Shown: piece after piece, positions 17,161 to 26,024 of the stretch
Position numbering within the stretch: position 1 is the stretch's first letter
How the letters are laid out: every line of letters begins with the position of its first letter
Origin: Rhizobium rhododendri
Lineage (GTDB): Bacteria; Pseudomonadota; Alphaproteobacteria; Rhizobiales; Rhizobiaceae
Assembly (NCBI RefSeq): GCF_007000325.2
Contig: NZ_CP117267.1
Coordinates: 124,001-188,000, forward strand
Direction: 5' to 3'
Length of the DNA: 64,000 nt
Translations under genes and position numbers: made by a program
Notes under the pieces: model-generated
Told to the model about the DNA's origin: nothing
Seen by the model: the letters and a program-made list of their open reading frames with translations, nothing else
Database searches by the model: none

Positions 17161-17661
17161 TCAGCGGCTCGTCTTGCGTTCATGGATCGCGAGAAAAGCA
17201 CAGCCTCGGGCCGCAATGCTTCCGTCGTCGATGTCTGTCAGTTCCACGATAAGGTCGGCAATCGTGGTCTTGGCCAGCTCTGCCCGGTAGACGCGCTCTG
17301 CCCGCAACATCGCCGAAGAGATATTGCACGGCTGCGCGAAGAAGCGCGACGACACCGGGTTCGGTCCGCGCTGGCGTATTTCGTTGCAGCGAAAGGCCGG
17401 CGCCGGGCCTTCGACTGCCAGAACGACATCGAGCAGGGTAATCTCGGACTTTGCTCTCGCCAGCCGGTAACCACCCTTCGGACCCGGCAGCGTGCTGACG
17501 ATGCCGGCGTTCGAAAGCGCCTGTAGATGCTTCAACAGATAGCTGGTCGACACGCCATGAAACTCGGCAAGCGCGGCCGCGGACAAAACGCCGCCCTCTG
17601 AAAGTCCAGCCAGCATCGCCACACAATGGAGTGCCTGCTCGACCCCGTCACCCAGTTTCAT
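17161..17661 (-). CDS. Rrf2 family transcriptional regulator
   Basis: A 166-residue winged-helix regulator. The DNA-binding region includes AALAEFHGVSTSYLLKHLQALSNAGIVSTLPGPKGGYRLAR, the Rrf2 signature. Cysteines at about residues 93, 112 and 153 could bind a metal or sense redox state, but the classic three-cysteine Fe-S cluster of IscR is not clearly spaced. The start follows GGAG. Its promoter carries a dyad over the -10 box, so autoregulation is likely. It heads an operon with an AhpD-like peroxidase. Confidence 0.92.
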   Translation of the reverse strand: MKLGDGVEQALHCVAMLAGLSEGGVLSAAALAEFHGVSTSYLLKHLQALSNAGIVSTLPGPKGGYRLARAKSEITLLDVVLAVEGPAPAFRCNEIRQRGPNPVSSRFFAQPCNISSAMLRAERVYRAELAKTTIADLIVELTDIDDGSIAARGCAFLAIHERKTSR

Positions 17662-17679
17662 GATATCTCCTTCAATCAT

Positions 17680-17712
17680 GGATAAATTATATCCGCGAAT
17701 AGGCGGTGTCAA
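17680..17712 (-). promoter_or_regulatory. Promoter and dyad operator of the Rrf2-AhpD operon
   Basis: On the minus strand TTGACA, a 17-base spacer and TAATTT form a strong promoter. The dyad GGATA-TAATT-TATCC (17680-17694) covers the -10 box. A repressor bound there would block polymerase, consistent with negative autoregulation by the Rrf2 protein. Confidence 0.75.
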
Positions 17713-17799
17713 GCGGGATGATTGGCTTTATGGCTGAAGGTGATGTGCTGACGCCTCTTGCCGCTAGGATTTAGCGTCACCTGAACTACATATGGTCAC

Positions 17800-20310
17800 G
17801 TGGATCGCATCGAGACTGAGACGCTACTGGCCCTGCCCATTCCCTTCACCCGCTGGTTTGCGGAAAAGGGCTGGCAGCCCCGCGCCCATCAGCTCGAACT
17901 GCTGGCCCGCGCGGAAGCTGGCGAAAGCACGCTGCTGATTGCGCCGACAGGTGCCGGCAAGACGCTGGCCGGCTTTCTGCCCTCGCTTACGGACCTGACG
18001 CGGCGCGGGAAGATACCGCCAGGGTCGGCCTTCTCCGGCATCCACACGCTTTACATTTCACCGCTCAAGGCGCTGGCCGTCGATATCGAGCGAAACCTGA
18101 TGAAGCCCGTCGAGGAGATGGGCCTGCCGGTCACCGTCGAGAACCGCACGGGCGATACGCCGAGCGCCAAACGCCAGCGCCAGAAGCTCTCGCCGCCGGA
18201 CATCCTGCTGACCACACCGGAGCAGGTGGCGCTGCTGCTCGCTAATGGCCAGGCCCAGCGCTTCTTCGGCGATCTGAGATATATCGTCCTCGACGAGTTG
18301 CACTCGCTGGTCTCCTCGAAGCGCGGCCACATGCTGTCGCTGGGGCTGGCGCGGCTGCGGCGGCTGGCGCCCGGTCTGCAGACCATTGGCCTGTCCGCTA
18401 CCGTCTCCGACCCCATGGAACTGCAGAAATGGCTGGTCGGCCAGCGCGAGGGCGAGGATCGTCACGCAGGCCTCGTGACTGTCGCCGGCGGCGCCAAGCC
18501 TGATATCTCGATCCTTGCCAGCGAAGAACGCATCCCCTGGGCCGGCCATTCGGCGAAATACGCCATCCCCGACGTCTACAGCCAGTTGCTCGACCACAAG
18601 ACGACGTTGCTCTTCGTCAACACCCGCAGCCAGGCTGAAATGCTGTTCCAGGAACTCTGGACGGTCAATGACGACAATCTGCCGATCGCTCTGCATCATG
18701 GTTCGCTCGATGTCGGCCAGCGCCGCAAGGTCGAGGCGGCGATGGCGGCCAACAAGCTGCGCGCCGTCGTCGCCACATCTACGCTCGACCTCGGGATCGA
18801 CTGGGGCGATGTCGATCTCGTCATCCATGTCGGTGCACCCAAGGGTGCCTCGCGGCTGGCCCAGCGCATCGGCCGCTCCAACCACCGCATGGACGAGCCG
18901 TCGAAGGCGATTCTCGTACCGGCCAATCGCTTCGAGGTGATGGAGTGCCAGGCTGCTCTCGATGCCAATTACATCGGCGCACAGGACACCCCGCCGGTCG
19001 GCCGGGGCACGCTCGACGTGTTGGCCCAGCACGTGCTCGGCATGGCCTGCGCCGAGCCCTTCGATCCGCTCGAACTGTTCGACGAGATCACCAGCGCCTC
19101 TCCCTATGCCTATCTATCGTGGGAGACCTTCGAGCAGATCGTCGATTTCGTCGCCACCGGCGGCTACGCGCTGCGCGCCTATGAGCGCTACGCCCGCATC
19201 CGCAAGATGGAGGACGGCCGCTGGCGCATCTCCAATCCGGCCGTGGCGCAGCAATACCGCCTGAACTCGGGCACCATCGTCGAATCGCCGATGCTGAACC
19301 TGAAGATGGTCAAACGCGGCGCCGGCGGACGCATCGGCCGCGGCGGGGCAACGCTCGGCAAGATGGAGGAGTACTTCTTCGAGCAGCTTTCGCCGGGCGA
19401 CACTTTCATCTTCTCGGGCAAGGTGCTGCGCTATGAGGGTATCCGCGAAAACGAGGCGCTGGCCAGCCAGGCCTATTCCAACGACCCGAAGATCCCTTCC
19501 TACAATGGCGGCAAGTTCCCGCTGTCGACCTATCTCGCTGACCAGGTCCGCTCGATGCTGGCCGATCCCGACCGCTGGCACGAGCTACCGGACCAGGTGC
19601 GCGACTGGCTAGCGTTGCAGCGGGAAAAGTCGATGGTGCCGAAACGCGACGAACTGCTGATCGAAACATTTCCGCGCGGCAGCCGCGCCTACATGGTGGC
19701 CTATCCCTTCGAAGGACGGCTTGCCCACCAGACGCTTGGCATGCTGCTGACCCGGCGGCTGGAGCGTGCCGGCGCCAAGCCGCTCGGCTTCGTCGCCACA
19801 GATTATTCGCTCGGCATCTGGGGGCTGGAGGACATGGGCCAGATGATCGCCACCGGCCGCCTCAGCCTGTCCACGCTGTTCGACGAGGACATGCTCGGCG
19901 ACGATCTCGAGGAGTGGCTGGACGAGTCCTTCCTCCTGAAGCGCACCTTCCGCAATTGCGCTGTCATCTCCGGCCTGATCGAACGTCGCCATCCCGGCAA
20001 GGAAAAGTCTGGCCGCCAGGTGACTGTATCGGCCGATCTGATCTATGACGTGTTGCGCAGCCACGAACCCGATCACATCCTTCTTCAGGCGACGCGGCAG
20101 GATGCGGCAACGGGGCTTTTGGATATTGCCCGGCTTGGCGATATGCTGAGGCGAATCAAGGGCCACATCACCCACCGGGCGCTCGACCACATCTCGCCGC
20201 TGGCCGTACCGGTCATGCTCGAAATAGGCCGGGAATCCGTTCCAGGAGAGGCCCATGACGCGCTGCTGGCCGAAGCCGCCGACGATCTGATCGCCGAGGC
20301 GCTGAGCTGA
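17800..20310 (+). CDS. Lhr-like DEXH helicase (ligase-associated DNA damage response type)
   Basis: A superfamily 2 helicase of 836 residues, the length of the ligase-associated Lhr group rather than the 1500-residue Lhr. Motifs: I APTGAGKT (K54), II DELH, III SATVSDP, IV-V LLFVNTRSQAE and STLDLGIDWGDVDLV, VI QRIGRSNHRMDEP. Lhr enzymes unwind DNA and RNA:DNA hybrids and act in DNA repair. The start is a GTG with no good ribosome site, so it is uncertain by a few codons. The next gene encodes PdeM, its usual partner. Confidence 0.92.
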   Translation: MDRIETETLLALPIPFTRWFAEKGWQPRAHQLELLARAEAGESTLLIAPTGAGKTLAGFLPSLTDLTRRGKIPPGSAFSGIHTLYISPLKALAVDIERNLMKPVEEMGLPVTVENRTGDTPSAKRQRQKLSPPDILLTTPEQVALLLANGQAQRFFGDLRYIVLDELHSLVSSKRGHMLSLGLARLRRLAPGLQTIGLSATVSDPMELQKWLVGQREGEDRHAGLVTVAGGAKPDISILASEERIPWAGHSAKYAIPDVYSQLLDHKTTLLFVNTRSQAEMLFQELWTVNDDNLPIALHHGSLDVGQRRKVEAAMAANKLRAVVATSTLDLGIDWGDVDLVIHVGAPKGASRLAQRIGRSNHRMDEPSKAILVPANRFEVMECQAALDANYIGAQDTPPVGRGTLDVLAQHVLGMACAEPFDPLELFDEITSASPYAYLSWETFEQIVDFVATGGYALRAYERYARIRKMEDGRWRISNPAVAQQYRLNSGTIVESPMLNLKMVKRGAGGRIGRGGATLGKMEEYFFEQLSPGDTFIFSGKVLRYEGIRENEALASQAYSNDPKIPSYNGGKFPLSTYLADQVRSMLADPDRWHELPDQVRDWLALQREKSMVPKRDELLIETFPRGSRAYMVAYPFEGRLAHQTLGMLLTRRLERAGAKPLGFVATDYSLGIWGLEDMGQMIATGRLSLSTLFDEDMLGDDLEEWLDESFLLKRTFRNCAVISGLIERRHPGKEKSGRQVTVSADLIYDVLRSHEPDHILLQATRQDAATGLLDIARLGDMLRRIKGHITHRALDHISPLAVPVMLEIGRESVPGEAHDALLAEAADDLIAEALS

Positions 20311-20422
20311 CGGGGGTTGGTATGGCGGGGGAGATTTGATCCTCCGGCGTCTCGACAGGCACAGGCATGAACGAAACTTGGAAAGCGGACTTTTGATAAC
20401 CAGACTGGCGCTTGCGCGCGAC

Positions 20423-21121
20423 ATGACCGGCATTGCCACATCAGCCGGCGCGGAAACCAGCGTCCACGGCGTCGCTGCCGTCTGCGATCCTCTTGGTGGC
20501 CTTTACCTGCCGGATGCGGGCATCCTCGTCGTCTCGGACCTGCATCTCGAGAAGGGTGCAGCATTCGCCCGTCGCGGCATGATGCTGCCACCTTACGATA
20601 CGCTGGCAACGCTGACGGTCTTGTCCGCCGTCATCGCTCGTTACGATCCGAAGCTGGTGATTTCGCTTGGCGACAATTTCCATGATCGCAAGGGATCGGC
20701 CCTGATGCCGGAGGCTTTCCGGACGCTGATCTCGGGAATGGCCCGAGGTCGCGAATGGATATGGATCAACGGTAACCACGACCCGGATGGCACAACCGGT
20801 CTTCCCGGCCAATCGCTGGACGAACTCGTACACAGCGGCCTGACATTCCGGCACGAACCGAAGGCTGGCCGACAGGCCGGAGAGATCGCCGGCCACCTGC
20901 ATCCCTCGGCCACTGTGCGCAGACGGGAGAAGTCGATCCGCCGTCCGTGCTTTGCAACGGACGGAGGTCGCATGCTGATGCCGGCTTTCGGCCTGATGAG
21001 TGGCGGCCTCGATCTCGGTCACAAGGCGATGGCCGGACTGTTCGACCACCCGTTACTGGTTGCCCACCTGCTCGGTCGGGACCGTATCTATTCAGTCCGG
21101 TATGCAAGCCTCATCGGCTAA
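20423..21121 (+). CDS. pdeM: Ligase-associated DNA damage response endonuclease PdeM
   Basis: Calcineurin-like metallophosphoesterase of 232 residues. Metal-binding motifs are visible: VVSDLHLEKG (DxH), SLGDNFHD (GDxxxD), GNHD and GHLHPSAT (GHxH). PdeM proteins accompany Lhr-type helicases with a DNA ligase and an MBL-fold exonuclease in other bacteria; those two partners are absent here. The ATG has no clear ribosome site, and an upstream non-ATG start is possible. Probably co-transcribed with the helicase (about 110 bases apart). Confidence 0.87.
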   Translation: MTGIATSAGAETSVHGVAAVCDPLGGLYLPDAGILVVSDLHLEKGAAFARRGMMLPPYDTLATLTVLSAVIARYDPKLVISLGDNFHDRKGSALMPEAFRTLISGMARGREWIWINGNHDPDGTTGLPGQSLDELVHSGLTFRHEPKAGRQAGEIAGHLHPSATVRRREKSIRRPCFATDGGRMLMPAFGLMSGGLDLGHKAMAGLFDHPLLVAHLLGRDRIYSVRYASLIG

Positions 21122-21146
21122 TCGGGATCCTGTGGACTTCCCGTTG

Positions 21147-22436
21147 TCAGTGGTAAGCCTGGCTTGCCACAGCCGTCATATCGAGCTTCGGTCGTGCCAG
21201 GGCCAGGAAGCGATCGAGCGGGCAGGCACCCTCGACGCTCTCGCTTTCGCAGCCGGGCATCGTTATCTCTGCCTGGAGCGGCGGCGAGGCTGCATCGATC
21301 GTGGAGGCGTCACGAATCTGATCCAGGGTCGGCGCAACGAAGCCGAGACGGACATAGGCCTTGCCCGCGCCATCGCGCAACCGCTCGAAGGTCAGCGCCC
21401 CGGTCGGAGGCGTTTCGTCGTCCAGATAGGGCGGAATGTGCCAGTGCAGACCAAGAAGCGCCGCGATTTCGGCCTGTTGGGTATCGCTGCCCATGAAGAG
21501 CAGGAAGTTGGCGTTCGGTGGTCCTTCCGCTGATTTCGCGTCCTTCGGGTCGGCAGCGATGGCGAGCAGCACCTGGTTAAGGAAATTCGAAACGTCGCGC
21601 GCCGCAAGGTAGGGTACACGGTTGCCAATGTCGTATTTGACCTGGCGCAGCTGCGACAGGCGGATGATGTCGGCAGCGCTGGATGCCTTGTCGAAGGCCA
21701 CCTGGTCTGCAGGAAAACCATTGGCATATTGCAGCAGGAAAACCTGCACGATCGTGCCGGCTTCGACGATGGGTCCCTTCATGGAAACGCTTGCCGGCTT
21801 TCCGTCCTTTGCCGCCTTGGTCTCGATCGTCCAGGGCCGCTGTTCCATCGAGCAGGCAGGCGTCGCGCATCCGAGGATGGTGTCGAGCTCCTTCATCAAG
21901 GGCGCCGCCTTGGCCTTCATCGCATCGAAACTGCCGCCGGCCGTGGCAAGGATGGCAGCTTCCGCCTTGGCCGGATCGACGGCCCCAAGGGAGGTTTCCG
22001 AGGCCGCGTAAAGCGCGTCGACATCCCTGGTCCCGTTGAAGCCGACGGAAAGGCCGCAGCCGGGGAACATCGCCGATAACAGCACATTCCCGGTATCGAT
22101 GGTGCGCTGGATGGCACCATTGGCCCAACCGAAGACGGAACCAGGGACAGGGCAACCGCTCTTGGGAACGAGGTTCTTGGCGCGCAGCATGGAAACCTCC
22201 CAGGCGGCGAGTTTCTCGGCCGCCACTTTTCCGTGCCCTGTCAGCATGCCGTCGGCGACGTCCCATGTCGGCCACTGCCGGGACGAGTAATGCAGCAGCT
22301 CCCGGCTGCTGGTCTGCGGCCGGACGCCGTGACGCATGACTGCGATGTATTTGTCTGGGGAAAGCGCGCCCGCGCCAGCGGGGCTCCCCGCAGCAGCAAA
22401 CATCAGGCTGGCGATGAGGATGGATTTTAACGACAT
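21147..22436 (-). CDS. Histidine-type acid phosphatase (AppA/Agp-like), periplasmic
   Basis: A 429-residue protein with a signal peptide (residues 1-23) and the nucleophile motif VMRHGVRPQTS of histidine acid phosphatases, followed by TGHGKVAAEKLAAW. Family members release phosphate from glucose-1-phosphate or phytate. The distal HD motif, where His binds phosphate and Asp is the proton donor, reads GSDTQQAEIAALLG here, so histidine is replaced by serine. Activity may be altered. GGAG precedes the ATG. A terminator-like hairpin sits about 50 bases upstream. Confidence 0.85.
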   Translation of the reverse strand: MSLKSILIASLMFAAAGSPAGAGALSPDKYIAVMRHGVRPQTSSRELLHYSSRQWPTWDVADGMLTGHGKVAAEKLAAWEVSMLRAKNLVPKSGCPVPGSVFGWANGAIQRTIDTGNVLLSAMFPGCGLSVGFNGTRDVDALYAASETSLGAVDPAKAEAAILATAGGSFDAMKAKAAPLMKELDTILGCATPACSMEQRPWTIETKAAKDGKPASVSMKGPIVEAGTIVQVFLLQYANGFPADQVAFDKASSAADIIRLSQLRQVKYDIGNRVPYLAARDVSNFLNQVLLAIAADPKDAKSAEGPPNANFLLFMGSDTQQAEIAALLGLHWHIPPYLDDETPPTGALTFERLRDGAGKAYVRLGFVAPTLDQIRDASTIDAASPPLQAEITMPGCESESVEGACPLDRFLALARPKLDMTAVASQAYH

Positions 22437-22479
22437 GGTGGCTCCATGGGAAAGAGCGACCGGCCGCGTGATTGCAACG

Positions 22480-22518
22480 AAAAATGCCGCTCCGGTCAGA
22501 AGGTGACCGAAGCGGCAT
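22480..22518 (-). terminator. Strong hairpin with T-tract between the L,D-transpeptidase and phosphatase genes
   Basis: ATGCCGCTTCGGTCA pairs with TGACCGGAGCGGCAT (15-bp arms, one mismatch, five-base loop), followed by TTTTT on the minus strand. It lies about 150 bases after the L,D-transpeptidase stop and 44 bases before the phosphatase ATG, so it ends the first transcript and may attenuate read-through into the second. Confidence 0.8.
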
Positions 22519-22667
22519 GTAATAGGATTACGTGAACATTGAGCGACAGATTTGTGGCGGACATAGCCAAGCAAAGTTGTGGCAGATGCCGCCTCGGTGC
22601 CGAGGAAAGGACCGTCAGACTATGCATTGTCGGTTCCGCGCAGGCAGTGCTGCCGGCACGGGCTCGA

Positions 22668-23642
22668 TCAGTTTACGAATTCAACGACCACGCCGGGTTT
22701 GACCATGCCGGCCAGCTCTTCGGCATCCCAGTTCGTCAGGCGGACGCAACCGTGCGAGCCGACCTTGCCGATAAGGTCGGGCTCCGGCGTCCCGTGGATG
22801 CCGTAGGTCGGTTCGGTGAGGTCGATCCAGACGCTGCCGACAGGGCCGTTCGGTCCCTTGGGTATCGTCAGGACCTTGTCGTTCTTGCCCTGCTTGAAGT
22901 TCTTGTCCGGGTCGTAGCGATAGACCGGGTTGCGGGCGACGCGCTTGACCTTGTGCAGTCCCTTTGGCGATGGATTTTCCTCGCTGCCCACTGTCGCAGG
23001 ATAGACGGCGATCGGCTTGCCTTCTGCGTTATAGGCAAAAACCTGGCCACTCTTCTTGTTGGCTTCGATGCGCTTGACCTGGCCCTGCATCGGCGGACCC
23101 GGCATCACCACCTGGATCGTCTTGCCAACCGCGAAATCGTTGCCTTCATTGAGTTTTTCCAGCAGCGCCTGAGCCATGTGGAAACGCTCCGAAAGCTTCT
23201 CGGCGACGCTGGTGTAGCCCATGCTCTCCATCTTGGCTTTTTCGGCGTAGTCCGTCGGAATGTGATCGACGATGCCCGTGGCATCGTCAGCGGTGATCAC
23301 GTAGCTCTCGATCACCGGAACCTTGCCATCGAGACGGCTGGTGACATCAGGTCCAACCTTGCCGTCAGTCGCCAGCCCGTTCATCGCCTCGAAGCCTGCG
23401 ACCGCCTTGCTGACGTTCTCGCCGTAGAAACCATCGATCACCCCTGGAGACGCGCCGGCGCGGTCGAGCAGCACCTGCAGGCGGACAATCGCCGGATCGG
23501 GATTGTCGGAAGCGGTCGCCGGACGGTCCGCCGGGATCGACGCGAGCGACGAGGCATTGATTGCGTCGGGCTTCATCTCCTGAGCCGTGGCGGCAAAGGG
23601 GACGAGGAGGGCGAGGGTGGTGAGGAGCGCGGTTGTTTTCAT
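22668..23642 (-). CDS. L,D-transpeptidase with peptidoglycan-binding domain
   Basis: A 324-residue exported enzyme that makes 3-3 cross-links in peptidoglycan or anchors proteins to it. A signal peptide ends at AATAQ. A peptidoglycan-binding domain follows (RLQVLLDRAGASPGVIDGFYGENVSKAVAGFE), then a LysM-like stretch around EKLNEGNDFAVGKTIQVV. The YkuD catalytic domain contains HGTPEP and SHGCVRLTNWD with the catalytic cysteine (about C299). Rhizobia rely heavily on L,D-transpeptidases for polar growth. The start is the ATG that opens the signal peptide. Confidence 0.95.
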   Translation of the reverse strand: MKTTALLTTLALLVPFAATAQEMKPDAINASSLASIPADRPATASDNPDPAIVRLQVLLDRAGASPGVIDGFYGENVSKAVAGFEAMNGLATDGKVGPDVTSRLDGKVPVIESYVITADDATGIVDHIPTDYAEKAKMESMGYTSVAEKLSERFHMAQALLEKLNEGNDFAVGKTIQVVMPGPPMQGQVKRIEANKKSGQVFAYNAEGKPIAVYPATVGSEENPSPKGLHKVKRVARNPVYRYDPDKNFKQGKNDKVLTIPKGPNGPVGSVWIDLTEPTYGIHGTPEPDLIGKVGSHGCVRLTNWDAEELAGMVKPGVVVEFVN

Positions 23643-23777
23643 GCTGCTCAATGGTCTCGAACCAAAGTTGTTCCGTCGCCGTAGCATATATCGTCGGTGC
23701 TCTCGTGCGACGCCCCATAGTCCCTTGCAAACCAACGCAATTTCCGTGCTTAGCGCGACAGCGAAGTGGCGAGTTCT

Positions 23778-24581
23778 CTAGCTCTTCCGGAATACGAAGC
23801 TGGCGGTCCAGCCCGTCACGACGGCGAGGAAAACTGCGAAGAAACCGTAGGCGATCGGTTGCTCATGGGCGGCGTCGGTGATGGTCTGTTCGATGCCGGT
23901 CTTGATGACGCGCAGCGGCAGCGACTTTTCGGCGACAAATTTGCCGCTTTTGAAGAGATAGGCGCGCACAGTGTGTACGCCGTTGGGCACGTTGGCCGGC
24001 AGGCGTAGCGTCGCCTTGAACAGGCTGGAGCTGACGAAGCGCACGCCGCTCGGATCGCGGTCGTAGAGGCCGCCGCTCTCCTGCAGCCTCCGGAACGCGT
24101 CGCGGAACTCACGCAGGTTTCCGACGTCGCCAACGAAGCCGACCGGGTTGAGCGGAATATGATCGAGGCCGATGCCGTGGTCGTTCAGTTCCAGCGGCGT
24201 CGTGACGCTGTCGACGGCACGCGTGCTCGACAGCGAATAGGCTTCCGGCACCCGCTCGAAGGTCATCGACCGTGTGTTGACCCAGATGCCGAACACCCGT
24301 TGCTTCTTGCGCACCGTGGCATTCTCGCGCGGACCTTCCAGCACCACGACGATGTCATACTGGCCGATGGCCAGCAAAAGCTGGTCGGTATTGCCGAGTG
24401 CGCCGAAAATCGTCAGGTCGGCGCCGGCGAAATCCGACGTGATGGCGATTTCGCTGGTCGAGGTGCCGATCTCCATCGTCTCGGGCAGGGGCGTCGCCGG
24501 TGCGTCGAGCATGACCTGCGCCCGGGCGCCAAACGCTGCCAGCAGCAGGGCGGCGGCAAGGATAAGCGCACGTCCCATCAT
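23778..24581 (-). CDS. TIGR02186 family membrane protein
   Basis: A 267-residue protein with a signal peptide (AAALLLAAFGARA), a long periplasmic beta-rich part (TSTSEIAITSDFAGADLTIFGAL, VVVLEGPRENATVRKK) and one C-terminal membrane segment (AYGFFAVFLAVVTGWTASFVF). This matches the alphaproteobacterial TIGR02186/Alph_Pro_TM family, whose function is unknown. Its start overlaps the stop of the TauE/SafE gene by four bases, a conserved pairing in Rhizobiales that suggests a joint role in export of a sulfur compound. Confidence 0.88.
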   Translation of the reverse strand: MMGRALILAAALLLAAFGARAQVMLDAPATPLPETMEIGTSTSEIAITSDFAGADLTIFGALGNTDQLLLAIGQYDIVVVLEGPRENATVRKKQRVFGIWVNTRSMTFERVPEAYSLSSTRAVDSVTTPLELNDHGIGLDHIPLNPVGFVGDVGNLREFRDAFRRLQESGGLYDRDPSGVRFVSSSLFKATLRLPANVPNGVHTVRAYLFKSGKFVAEKSLPLRVIKTGIEQTITDAAHEQPIAYGFFAVFLAVVTGWTASFVFRKS

Positions 24582-25501
24582 TGGCCGATACCCTCCATGA
24601 CAATGGAGTAGATATCGGTCGGCGTAACGATCAGGGCGATGGCAAGGCGCACGCCGACGGCAAGTACGAGCAGGCCGAGCAGGGCACGCAGCTGCTCGCC
24701 GCGCAGCCGCTGGCCGACCCGCACGCCGTATTGCGCGCCGATGACGCCGGCCACCATCAGCACGAAGGCGAGCACGATATCGACGGAATAGTTGGTGGCT
24801 GCCTGGACGATGGTCGTATAGCCGGTGACGAAGATGACCTGGAACAGCGATGTGCCGACCACGACATTGGTCGGGATGCGCAGAAGGTAGATCATCGCTG
24901 GAACCAGGATAAAGCCGCCGCCGATCCCCATGGGGGTCAACACGCCGACGAAGAAACCGAGGCCGAATACCGGAATGACACTGAGATAGAGTTTGGATTT
25001 CTTGAAACGCATTTTCAGCGGCAGCCGCTGCACCCAGTTATGGTGGCCGGGCCGCTTGGGCAGCGGCTTGCCCTTGCCGGCTGCGCGTCGCAGCGCATTG
25101 ATGCTCTCCCAGAGCATCAGCGTTCCCACCGTGCCGAGCAGGAACACGTAGAGAAGCGAGATGATCAGGTCGATCTGGCCGACGCGCCGCAGGATCACGA
25201 AGACCCAGAGGCCAAGCGTCGAGCCGACAAGGCCGCCGGCAAGCAGGATCGATCCGAGCTTTAGATCCAGTGAGCCGCGCCTGAAATGGCTGATAGCGCC
25301 GGAAACCGAGGAGGCAACGACCTGGTTGGAGCCTGTGGCGACGGCGACAATTGGGGGAATGTTGTAGAAGATCAGCAGTGGCGTGATCAAAAACCCGCCG
25401 CCGACGCCGAACATGCCCGACAGGAAGCCGACCGCCGCGCCCATGCCGAGGATGATGAAGATATTGACCGATAATTCCGCTATCGGCAGGTAAATCGTCA
25501 C
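24578..25501 (-). CDS. Sulfite exporter TauE/SafE family permease
   Basis: A 307-residue inner-membrane protein with eight or so hydrophobic segments. It has the TauE/SafE repeats GFLSGMFGVGGGFLITPLLIFYNIPPIVAVATGSNQVVASS and, in the second half, GVLTPMGIGGGFILVPAMIYLLRIPTNVVVGTSLFQ. Family members export sulfite, sulfoacetate or related anions. The start is a GTG with GGGG upstream. It is translationally coupled to the TIGR02186 gene. Confidence 0.92.
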   Translation of the reverse strand: MTIYLPIAELSVNIFIILGMGAAVGFLSGMFGVGGGFLITPLLIFYNIPPIVAVATGSNQVVASSVSGAISHFRRGSLDLKLGSILLAGGLVGSTLGLWVFVILRRVGQIDLIISLLYVFLLGTVGTLMLWESINALRRAAGKGKPLPKRPGHHNWVQRLPLKMRFKKSKLYLSVIPVFGLGFFVGVLTPMGIGGGFILVPAMIYLLRIPTNVVVGTSLFQVIFVTGYTTIVQAATNYSVDIVLAFVLMVAGVIGAQYGVRVGQRLRGEQLRALLGLLVLAVGVRLAIALIVTPTDIYSIVMEGIGQ

Positions 25502-25718
25502 GGCCGGACCCCAAATGAACTGCGCTCGTTCAGCAAACCCGGCGCCTAATGAAATTTCCCCTTTGAACGCGCGACGCTCATACGAAACCCTAGCCGGAAC
25601 CCGTTAAGGAAAGTTTGGGTTTGGCGATGTTAAGTCAATCGCCATTCCTGGGCCGAAGCATTTTTCCGAAAGGTGTGGTAAATGCCACAACGCCGACACC
25701 GCGCAGGAATGCTGTCGC

Positions 25719-25907
25719 TCATCGCGCCTTCTGGAACATCTCGAAAAACAACGAGAGAACAAATCCGACCAGAAACAGGATTCCAAACGATGGTAGCGAG
25801 TATTTTACGCTGTCATGCGGAAATGCAATTCCCCAAAAATGCTGCGCCGCGACAATTGTCAGGCTGATGATCAACGACCTCAACGCGATGAGGGCCACAT
25901 GACGCAA
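25719..25907 (-). CDS. Putative small two-TM membrane protein
   Basis: A possible 62-residue protein with two hydrophobic helices (LIALRSLIISLTIVAA and FGILFLVGFVLSLFF) and a basic end. I chose a TTG with GGAG seven bases upstream; a GTG start 27 bases earlier is the alternative. I know no family. The hydrophobic pattern is the main support, and no conserved neighbour helps. Confidence 0.42.
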   Translation of the reverse strand: MRHVALIALRSLIISLTIVAAQHFWGIAFPHDSVKYSLPSFGILFLVGFVLSLFFEMFQKAR

Positions 25908-26024
25908 ATAAGCACTCCGGATTAGGCTCCCCACTCACGGGGGGACGTTGATGCCGCCAGGACGAGGCTTCACGAGGAGAATATCTCCCCGCCAGCGCGC
26001 CGCGTCAACGGTCGGCAGATCTGG

